Shown here piece by piece: positions 1 through 11,100 of a DNA stretch of 64,000 nt (positions within the stretch are counted from its first letter, which is position 1; each line of letters opens with the position of its first letter). The stretch spans positions 5,842,701-5,906,700 of the forward strand of contig OX392541.1 in NCBI GenBank assembly GCA_947623455.1, given 5' to 3'. Made by a program: the position numbers and the translations under genes. The notes beneath the pieces were generated by a model. It saw only the letters and a list, made by a program, of their open reading frames with translations, ran no database searches and was not told the DNA's origin. The stretch comes from Mimachlamys varia (taxonomy: Eukaryota > Mollusca > Bivalvia > Pectinida > Pectinidae).

Positions 1-1998
1 GGAAGTAATGGTAATCTACTGTTGGACAGTGTTGACCTCCATCAGAGATAGGAAGTAATGGTAATCTACTGTTGGATCTGTTGACCTCCATCAGAGATAG
101 GAAGTAATGGTAATCTACTGTTGGACAGTGTTGACTTCCATCAGAGATAGGAAGTAATGGTAATCTACTGTTGGACAGTGTTGACCTCCATCAGAGATAG
201 GAAGTAATGGTAATCTACTGTTGGATCTGTTGACCTCCATCAGAGATAGGAAGTAATGGTAATCTACTGTTGGACAGTGTTAACCTCCATCAGAGATAGG
301 AAGTAATGGTAATCTACTGTTGGACAGTGTTGACCTCCATCAGAGATAGGAAGTAATGGTAATCTACTGTTGGACAGTGTTGACCTTCATCAGAGATAGG
401 AAGTAATGGTAATCTACTGTTGGACAGTGTTGACCTCCATCAGAGATAGGAAGTAATGGTAATCTACTGTTGGACAGTGTTGACCTCCATCAGAGATAGG
501 AAGTAATGGTAATCTACTGTTGGACAGTGTTAACCTCCATCAGAGATAGGATGTAATGGTAATCTACTGTTGGACAGTGTTGACCTCCATCAGAGATAGG
601 AAGTAATGGTAATCTACTGTTGGACAGTGTTGACTTCCATCAGAGATAGGAAGTAATGGTAATCTACTGTTGGACAGTGTTGACCTCCATCAGAGATAGG
701 AAGTAATGGTAATCTACTGTTGGATCTGTTGACCTCCATCAGAGATAGGAAGTAATGGTAATCTACTATTGGACAGTGTTGACTTCCATCAGAGATAGGA
801 AGTAATGGTAATCTACTGTTGGACAGTGTTGACCTCCATCAGAGATAGGAAGTAATGGTAATCTACTGTTGGACAGTGTTGACCTCCATCAGAGATAGGA
901 AGTAATGGTAATCTACTGTTGGACAGTGTTGACTTCCATCAGAGATAGGAAGTAATGGTAATCTACTGTTGGACAGTGTTGACCTCCATCAGAGATAGGA
1001 AGTAATGGTAATCTACTGTTGGATCTGTTGACCTCCATCAGAGATAGGAAGTAATGGTAATCTACTGTTGGACAGTGTTGACCTCCATCAGAGATAGGAA
1101 GTAATGGTAATCTACTGTTGGACAGTGTTAACCTCCATCAGAGATAGGAAGTAATGGTAATCTACTGTTGGATCTGTTGACCTCCATCAGAGATAGGAAG
1201 TAATGGTAATCTACTGTTGGATCTGTTGACCTCCATCAGAGATAGGAAGTAATGGTAATCTACTGTTGGACAGTGTTGACCTCCATCAGAGATAGGAAGT
1301 AATCTTAATCTACTGTTGGACAGTGTTGACCTCCATCAGAGATAGGAAGTAATGGTAATCTACTGTTGGACAGTGTTGACCTCCATCAGAGATAGGAAGT
1401 AATGGTAATCTACTGTTGGACAGTGTTGACCTCCATCAGAGATAGGAAGTAATGGTAATCTACTGTTGGACAGTGTTGACCTTCATCAGAGATAGGAAGT
1501 AATGGTAATCTACTGTTGGATCTGTTGACCTCCATCAGAGATAGGAAGTAATGGTAATCTACTATTGGACAGTGTTGACCTCCATCAGAGATAGGAAGTA
1601 ATGGTAATCTACTGTTGGACAGTGTTGACCTCCATCAGAGATAGGAAGTAATGGTAATCTACTGTTGGATCTGTTGACCTCCATCAGAGATAGGAAGTAA
1701 TGGTAATCTACTGTTGGATCTGTTGACCTTCATCAGAGATAGGAAGTAATGGTAATCTACTGTTGGACAGTGTTAACCTTCATCAGAGATAGGAAGTAAT
1801 GGTAATCTACTGTTGGACAGTGTTAACCTCCATCAGAGATAGGAAGTAATGGTAATCTACTGTTGGACAGTGTTGACCTCCATCAGAGATAGGAAGTAAT
1901 GGTAATCTACTGTTGGACAGTGTTGACCTCCATCAGAGATAGGAAGTAATGGTAATCTACTGTTGGATCTGTTAACCTATAGGATTCCTCAGAGATAG
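1..1998 (+). repeat. Array A: ~50-bp minisatellite of 3' splice acceptor plus exon start
   Basis: About 40 head-to-tail units of 50 bp, with a 49-bp variant, start at the window edge and run without break into the coding exon at 1999. Each unit consists of the first ~25 bases of that exon (GGAAGTAATGGTAATC onward to CTGTTGGA) followed by a short intron end (TTGACCTCCATCAGAGATAG). Two unit classes differ where exon joins intron: 'GGACAGTGTTGACC' and 'GGATCTGTTGACC'. Point variants (gttgac/gttaac, cctcc/ccttc) are scattered. The last unit before the functional exon is distinct, with 'gttaacctataggattcctcagagatag' split around an extra stretch. The array lies in the intron preceding the exon and probably continues to the left of the window. 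The units are read directly; their origin as a boundary duplication is an inference from their identity to the exon. Confidence 0.95.
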
Positions 1999-2119
1999 GA
2001 AGTAATGGTAATCTACTGTTGGATCGTCTGTGTGGAGCCCACATCTATGCTGTACCAAAGAAATCTCCTTATGAAACAGAACTGAAGCCACGCATGGAAA
2101 AGTTAGCTGAAAAGATCAA
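1999..2119 (+). CDS. DCyD-like gene, internal exon a
   Basis: The exon follows the acceptor 'agagatag' and ends at the donor 'gtatgt' (2120). It starts in phase 1 (a G from the preceding, unseen exon completes a Gly codon) and ends in phase 2. It encodes the family motif GNLLLDRLCGAHIYAVPK and then ELKPRMEKLAEKIK. The first ~25 bases are the exon part of the ~50-bp array upstream, so the array fuses seamlessly to this exon. The exon is recognisable from codon 9 onward, where the array repeats diverge (GGATCGTCTG). Confidence 0.88.
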
Positions 2120-5100
2120 GTATGTTACTTTTTTCAGTTCATAAATACATTAACGTTCTTCTAAGTCAAATCAAATTAAGTAACAGATCTTTTTAAGTTT
2201 ATTTCAATTCGAACTGAAATTTACGATAGCTTCCCTTACTTGCAAACTGCCTTGGAAAATGACATGATTTTATCTTGTTTGGATATTTTTGGTGATTTTT
2301 CAAAAGGATTTGTCGATTGAGAGTCAAACCTCATGAGAGATACTGGGGGATCAAGCTTAAGGAAGGGGCCCCCGGGGAATGGGGGTGAGTGTGAGTCAAG
2401 CCTCAGGAGAGTAGGCTATGAGAACAAGACTCTGGGGAGGGGTCCTTCGTGTTCAAGCCTTAGAAGAGGGGCTTTGGAGCCAAACCTCAGTAGAGAACAC
2501 TTGGGGTTAAATATTAGAAGACAGGCTTTGGGTCTACCCTCAGGAGAGGGACTGGGGAATCAACCCTTAGGAGAGGTGGCTTTGGGGTCAAGCTTCGAAG
2601 AAGAGGGCTTTGAAGGTCAACCCCCAGGAGAGGGGGCATGGAGGCCAAGCTTCAGGAAAGGGGGTTCAGGATCAAGCTTTAGGAGAAGGGGCTTGGAGGC
2701 CAAGCTTCAAGAGAGGGGGTTTGGGATCAAGCTTCGAAGAAGAGGGTTTTGGAGGTCAAGCCACAAGAGAGGGGGCATGGAGGCCAAGCTTCAGGAGAGG
2801 GGGTTTGGGGATCAATTTTCAGGAGAGGGGGCTTAGGGATCAATTTTCAGGAGATGGGGCTTGGGGTCAAGGCTAAAGAAATGAGCTTGGGGTCAAAATA
2901 CTTCAGTGTATTGTATATATTTCACCTGATTGTGAGTATTGTATGAAATAACTTCATTGTATTATATTGTGCAACAAGAGAGGATAAACTTCTTTGCCAG
3001 ATCTGGGTTCGAACTCAGGACTTTCCTAACTCTAGATGGACGCTTTACCAATTTAACTATATGGTCGCTGGCGATCGACCCGGTCTAGATCCACTACATT
3101 CCCTCTAACTTTAACAAAGTCTTCGAAGACACACACAAGACCCTAAACCACCTATGGGTATATTTTGTTTGGCGCCAAATGTAACAGGAGAGGAAATATG
3201 CATAGCCAGATCACGGTTTGAACCCAGGGCCTTCGGAACTCTTGACGGATGCTTGACCAATATATGGTTGCTGACGATCGAGTACCGGTCTAGATCCGTT
3301 GCAATTATATACTTTCTTGAATGGCATTGTTTTTTGTATTGTAATGCATTACAATGAATTGTATGTACAGGTTGGAGACAGGTGAGGAGTCCTATCTGGT
3401 CCCTGTAGGAGGGTCCAACTCTGTAGGTCTGTTTGGTTACATCACAGTGTTTGAAGAATTGATCTCTCAGGTAAGTGTACTAAATGGAATTTGTCTTGTT
3501 AACTAGAACTATAACAACAGAACGAATTGATATGAAGTTCATATTCATAACCCAGTCTTAACTATTGCCCCAGTCTTAATTGTTACCAAAGTCTCAACTG
3601 ATTCCCCAGTCTTAACTACTGCCCCAGTCTTAACTGTTACCACAGTCTTAACTGTTCCCCTAGTCTTAACTATTACCACAGTCTTAACTATTACCCCAGT
3701 CTAAACTGTTATCCCAGTCTTAACTGTTACCCCAGTCTTAACTATTGCCCCAGTCTAAACTGTTATCCAAGTCTTAACTGTTACCCCAGTCTTAACTGTT
3801 ACCCCAGTCTTAACTGTTACCCCAGTCTTAACTGATTCCTCAGTCTTAACTGTTACCCCAGTCTTAACTGTTACCCCAGTCTGAACTGTTACCTTAGTCA
3901 TAACTGTTACATCAGTCTTAACTGATTCTCCAGTCTTAACTTCTGCCCCAGTCTTAACTGTTACCCCAGTCTTAACTGATTCCCCAGTCTTAACTACTGC
4001 CCCAGTCTTAACTACTGCCCCAGTCTTAACTACTGCCCCAGTCTTAACTGTTACCCCAGTCTCAACTGATTCCCCAGTCTTAACTACTGCCCCAGTTTTA
4101 ACTACTGCCCCAGTCTTAACTGTTACCCCAGTCTTAACTGTTACCCCAGTCTTAACTGTTCCCCCAGTCTTAACTATTGCCCCAGTCTTAACTGTTACCC
4201 CAGTCTTAACTGTTACCTCAGTCTAAACTGTTATTCCAGTCTTAATTTTTACCCCAGTCTTAACTGTTACCCAAGTCTTAACTGTTACCCCAGTCTTAAC
4301 TGTTACCCCAGTTTAACTGTTACCACAGTCTTAACTGTTACACCAGTCTTAATTATTACCTTAGTCATAATTGTTACCACAGTCTTAACTTCTGCCCCAG
4401 TCTTAACTGTTACCTTAGTCATAATTGTTACCCCAGTCTTAACTGTTACTCCAGTCTTAACTGTTACCCAAGTCTCAACTGTTACACAAGTCTTAACTGA
4501 TTCCCCAGTCTTAACTACTGCCCCAGTTTTAACTGTTACCCCAGTCTTAACTGTTACCCCAGTCTTAACTGTTCCCCCAGTCTTAACTATTACCCCAGTC
4601 TTAACTGTTACCCCAGTCTAAACTGTTATTCCAGTCTTAATTTTTACCCCAGTCTTAACTACTGCCCCAGTCTTAACTGTTACATGTACCTTAGTCATAA
4701 TTGTTACCCCAGTGTTACATGTAACTGTTACCCCAGTCTTAACTGTTACCCAAGTCTTAACTGTTACCCCAGTCTTAACTGTTACCCCAGTTTAACTGTT
4801 ACCCCAGTCTTAACTGTTACCCCAGTCTTAATTGTTACCTTAGTCATAATTGTTTCCACAGTCTTAACTTCTGCCCCAGTCTTAACTGTTACCTTAGTCA
4901 TAATTGTTACCCCAGTCTTTACTGTTACCCCAGTCTAAACTGTTACCCAAGTCTTAACTGTTACCCAAGTCTAAACTGTTACATCAGTCTGAACTGTTAC
5001 CCCAGTCTTAACTGTTACCTTAGTCTTAACTGTTACCCAAGTCTTAACTGTTACCCCAGTCTAAACTGTTACCTTAGTCATAATTGTTACCCCAGTCTTA

Positions 5101-8100
5101 ACTGTTACCCCAGTCTAAACTGTTACCCAAGTCTAAACTGTTACAAAAGTCTCAACTGATTCCCCAGTCTTAACTACTGCCCCAGTCTTAACTGTTACCA
5201 CAGTCTTAACTGTTCCCCCAGTCTTAACTATTACCACAGTCTTAACTGTTACCCCAGTCTTAACTGTTATCCCAGTCTTAACTGTTACTCCAGTCTTAAC
5301 TACTGCCCCAGTCTTAACTACTGCCCCAGTCTTAATTGTTACATGAGTTTGAACTGTTACCCCAGTCTTAACTACTGACCCAGTCTTAACTGTTACCCCA
5401 GTCTTAAATACTGACCCAGTCTTAACTGTTACCCCAGTCTTAACTACTGCCCCAATCTCAGCCTTTTTCTGGAAGACGAAGAGATCAAGATATTGGGAGA
5501 GAAAGTTATGAATTCCTTTAAAGCAACAAGATTGGTAGAGTTAAAATAAAGAGAGAACGATACTAGAGTGAACAGATAATTCTCGCTCCACGGTATAGTA
5601 TACATCCCCATTTGTCCCTAACAAAAACTCTGTTATACTGTCACCATTTGTCACCAGTAAAGCCTTGTTATACTGTCACTATTCGTCACCAGCATACTTT
5701 GTCACCAGTAAAGCCTTGTTATACTGTCTTAATTTGTCACCAGTAAAGCCTTGTTATACTGTCACCATTTGTCACCAGTAAAGCCTTGTTATACTGTCTT
5801 AATTTGTCACCAGTAAAGCCTTGTTATACTGTCACCATTTGTCACCAGTAAAGCCTTGTTATACTGTCACCATTTGTCACCAGTAAAGCCTTGTTATACT
5901 GTCACCATTTGTCACCAGTAAAGCCTTGTTATACTGTCACCATTTGTCACCAGCATACTTTGTCACCAGTAAAGCCTTGTTATACTGTCTTAATTTGTCA
6001 CCAGTAAAGCCTTGTTATACTGTCACCATTTGTCACCAGTAAAGCCTTGTTATACTGTCTTAATTTGTCACCAGTAAAGCCTTGTTATACTGTCACCATT
6101 TGTCACCAGTAAAGCCTTGTTATACTGTCACCATTTGTCACCAGCATACTTTGTCACCAGTAAAGCCTTGTTATACTGTCACCATTTGTCACCAGTAAAA
6201 CCTTGTTATACTGTCACCATTTGTCACCAGCATACTTTGTCACCAGTAAAGCCTTGTTATACTGTCACCATTTGTCACCAGTAAAGCCTTGTTATACTGT
6301 CACCATTTGTCACCAGTAAAGCCTTGTTATACTGTCACCATTTGTCACCAGTAAAGCCTTGTTATACTGTCACCATTTGTCACCAGTTAAGCCTTGTTAT
6401 ACTGTCTTAATTTGTCACCAGTAAAGCCTTGTTATACTGTCACCATTTGTCACCAGTAAAGCCTTGTTATACTGTCACCATTTGTCACCAGTAAAGCCTT
6501 GTTATACTGTCACCATTTGTCACCATTTGTCACAGTAAAGCCTTGTTATACTGTCACCATTTGTCACCAGTAAAACCTTGTTTTACTGTCTTAATTTGTC
6601 ACCAGTAAAGCCTTGTTATACTGTCACCATTTGTCACCAGTAAAACCTTGTTATACTGTCATAATTTGTCACCAGTAAAGCCATGTTATACTGTCACCAG
6701 TAAAACCTTGTAATACTGTCACCATTTGTCACCAGTAAAACTTTGTTATACTGTCACCATTTGCCACCAGTAAAACCTTGTTATACTGTCACCATTTGTC
6801 ACCAGTAAAACCTTGTTATACTGTTATAATTTGTCACCAGTAAAGCCATGTTATACTGTCACCAGTAAAACCTTGTAATACTGTCACCATTTGTCACCAG
6901 TAAAACTTTGTTATACTGTCACCATTTGCCACCAGTAAAACCTTGTTATACTGTCACCATTTGTCACCAGTAAAACCTTGTTATACTGTCATAATTTGTC
7001 ACCAGTAAAGCCTTGTTATACTGTCACCATTTGTAACCAGTAAAACCTTATTATGCTGTCACCATTTGACACTGTCATTTATAAAACAGTAAAACGTTGG
7101 TGAACTGCATCATTTGACTGCCATCATTGCCCGTTACAGTTGTTGTATTGTCATTATATGTCTGTAAAACCTTTGCAAAATGATGTGGTGGTTATTGGTA
7201 AAAATGGTACATTATATCAAGGCTTTACTGTACTATAATACACTAGAATGAATGGACCCTTTGATTTCTTCTCTAATGAAGGGTGTGTTGGACCAGTTTG
7301 ATGACATTGTGTTTGCGTGTGGATCTGGTGGTACATCTGCTGGTTTGTCTATTAGTAATCACCTCACTGGTTCTCACCTCAAGTAAGTAATCACCTCACT
7401 GGTTCTCACCTCAAGTAAGTAATCACCTCACTGGTTCTCACGTCAAGTAAGAAATCACCTCACTGGTTCTCACCTCAAGTAAGTAATCACCTCACTGGTT
7501 CTCACCTCAAGTAAGTAATCACCTCACTAGTTCTCACCTCAAGTAAGTAATCACCTCACTGGTTCTCACCTCAAGTTAATAATCACCTCACTGGTTCTCA
7601 CCTCAAGTAAGTACTCCCCTCACTGGTTCTCATCTCAAGTAAGTAATCCCCTCACTGGTTCTCACCTCAAGTATTAGTAATCACCTCACTGGTTTTCACC
7701 TCAAGTAAGTAATCACCTCACTGGTTCTCACCTCAAGTTAATAATCACCTCACTGGTTCTCACCTCAAGTAAGTACTCCCCTCACTGGTTCTCATCTCAA
7801 GTAAGAAATCACCTCACTGGTTCTCACCTCAAGTTAGTAATCACCTTACTGGTTCTCACCTCAAGTAAGTAATCACCTCACTGGTTCTCACCTCAAGTAT
7901 AAGTAATCCCCTCACTGGTTCTCACCTCAAGAAAGTAATCACCTCACTGGTTCTCACCTCAAGTAAAAGTAATCACCTCACTGGTTCTCACATCAAGTAA
8001 GAAATCACCTCACTGCTTCTCACCTCAAGTAAGTAATCACCTCACTGCTTCTCACCTCAAGTAAGCAATCACCTCACTGGTTCTCACCTCAAGTAAAAGT

Positions 8101-11100
8101 AACCACCTCACTGGTTCTCACATCAGGTAAGAAATCACCTCACTGGTTCTCACCTCAAGTAAGTAATCACCTCACTGGTTCTCACCTCAAGTAAGTAATC
8201 ACCTCACTGGTTCTCACATCAGGTAAGAAATCACCTCACTGGTTCTCACCTCAAGTAAATAATTACCTCACTGGTTCTCACCTCAAGTTAATAATCATCT
8301 CACTGGTTCTCACCTCAAGTAAGTACTCCCCTCACTGGTTCTCACGTCAAGTAAATAATTACCTCACTGGTTCTCACCTCAAGAAAGTAATCACCTTACT
8401 GGTTCTCACCTCAAGTAAGTAATCACCTCACTGGTTCTCACCTCAAGTATAAGTAATCACCTTACTGGTTCTCACCTCAAGAAAGTAATCACCTCACTGG
8501 TTCTCACCTCAAGTAAAAGTAATCACCTCACTGGTTCTCACATCAAGTAAGAAATCACCTCACTGCTTCTCACCTCAAGTAAGTAATCACCTCACTGCTT
8601 CTCACTTCAAGTAAGTAATCACCTTACTGGTTCTCACCTCAAGTAAGTAATCACCTCACTGGTTCTCACCTCAAGTATAAGTAATCACCTTACTGGTTCT
8701 CACCTCAAGAAAGTAATCACCTCACTGGTTCTCACCTCAAGTAAAAGTGACCACCTCACTGGTTCTCACATCAGGTAAGAAATCACCTCACTGCTTCTCA
8801 CCTCAAGTAAGTAATCACCTCACTGCTTCTCACCTCAAGTAAGTACTCCCCTCACTGGTTCTCACCTCAAGTAAGTAATCACCTCACTGGTTCTCACCTC
8901 AAGTAAGTAATCACCTCACTGGTTCTCCACAAGTTAGTAATCACCTCACTGGTTCTCACCTCAAGTAAATAATTACCTCACTGGTTCTCACCTCAAGTTA
9001 ATAATCATCTCACTGGTTCTCACCTCAAGTAAGTATTCCCGTCACTGGTTCTCACGTCAAGTAAATAATTACCTCACTGGTTCTCACCTCAAGTAAGTAA
9101 TCACCTTACTGGTTCTCACCTCAAGTAAGTAATCACCTCACTGGTTCTCACCTCAAGTATAAGTAATCACCTTACTGGTTCTCACCTCAAGAAAGTAATC
9201 ACCTCAGTAGTTCTCACCTCAAGTAAGTTATCCCCGCACTGGTTCTTACCTCAAGTAAGTAATCCCCTCACTGGTTCTCACTTCAAGAAAGTAATCACCT
9301 CACTGGTTCTCACCTCAAGTAAAAGTAACCACCTCATTGGTTCTCACCTCAAGTAAGAAATCACCTCACTGGTTCTCACCTCAAGTAAGTAATCACCTCA
9401 CTGGTTCTCACCTCAAGTAAGTAATCACCTCACTGGTTCTCACCTCAAGTAAGTAATCACCTCACTGGTTCTCATCTCAAGTAAGAAATCATCTCACTGG
9501 TTTTCACCTCAAGTAAGTAATCACCTCACTGGTTCTCACCTCAAGTAAAAGTAATCCCCTCACTGGTTCTCACCTCAAGAAAGTAATCACCTCACTGCTT
9601 CTCACCTCAAGTTAGTAATCACCTCACTGATTCTCACCTCAAGTAAGTAATCACCTCACTGGTTCTCCACAAGTTAGTAATCACCTCACTGGTTCTCACG
9701 TCAAGTAAATAATCACCTCACTGGTTCTCACCTCAAGTAAATAATCACCTCACTGGTTCTCACATCAAGTTAATAATCATCTCACTGGTTCTCACCTCAA
9801 GTAAATAATCACCTCACTGGTTCTCACATCAAGTTAATAATCATCTCACTGGTTCTCACCTCAAGTAAGTAATCACCTCACTGGTTCTCACATCAAGTAA
9901 ATAATCATCTCACTGGTTCTCACCTCAAGTAAGTAATCATCTCACTGGTTCTCACCTCAAGTATAAGTAATCACCTTACTGGTTCTCACCTCAAGTAAGT
10001 AATCCCCTCACTGGTTCTCACCTCAAGTATAAGTAATCATCTCACTGGTTCTCACCTCAAGTAAGTAATCCCCTCACTGGTTCTCACCTCAAGTATAAGT
10101 AATCATCTCACTGGTTCTCACCTCAAGTAAGTAATCATCTCACTGGTTCTCACCTCAAGTAAGTAATCACCTCACTGGTTCTCACATCAAGTAAGAAATC
10201 ACCTCACTGCTTCTCACCTCAAGTAAGTAATCACCTCACTGGTTCTCCCATCAAGTAAATAATCACCTCACTGGTTCTCACCTCAAGTAAGTAATCACCT
10301 CACTGGTTCTCCACAAGTTAGTAATCACCTCACTGGTTCTCACCTCAAGTAAGTAATCACCTCACTGGTTCTCACCTTAAGTAAGTAATCACCTCACTGG
10401 TTCTCACCTTAAGTAAGTAATCACCTCACTGGTTCTCACCTTAAGTAAGTAATCACCTCACTGGTTCTCACCTTAAGTAAGTAATCACCTCACTGGTTCT
10501 CACCTTAAGTAAGTAATCACCTCACTGGTTCTCACCTTAAGTAAGTAATCACCTCACTGGTTCTCACCTTAAGTAAGTAATCACCTCACTGGTTCTCGCC
10601 TCAAGTAAGTAATCACCTCACTGGTTCTCACCTCAAGTTAATAATCACCTCACTGGTTCTCACATCAAGTAAGAAATCACCTCACTGGTTCTCACCTCAA
10701 GTAAAAGTAAACACCTCACTGGTTCTCACATCAGGTAAGAAATCACCTCACTGGTTCTCACCTCAAGTAAGTAATCACCTCACTGGTTCTCCCCTCAAGT
10801 AAGTAATCACCTCACTGATTCTCACCTCAAGTAAGTAATCACCTCACTGATTCTCACCTCAAGTAAGTAATCACCTCACTGGTTCTCCACAAGTTAGTAA
10901 TCACCTCACTGGTTCTCACGTCAAGTAAATAATTACCTCACTGGTTCTCACATCAAGTTAATAATCATCTCACTGGTTCTCACCTCAAGTAAGTAATCAC
11001 CTCACTGGTTCTCCCATCAAGTTAGTAATCACCTCACTGGTTGTCACCTCAAGTAAGTAATCACCTCACTGGTTCTCACCTCAAGTAAGTAATCACCTCA

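Noticed and set aside
2985..3300. Functional tRNA genes
   Set aside because: A and B boxes are present but the cloverleaf stems cannot be completed and two diverged copies share a non-tRNA tail, so these are SINEs. The same applies to 49510-49690.
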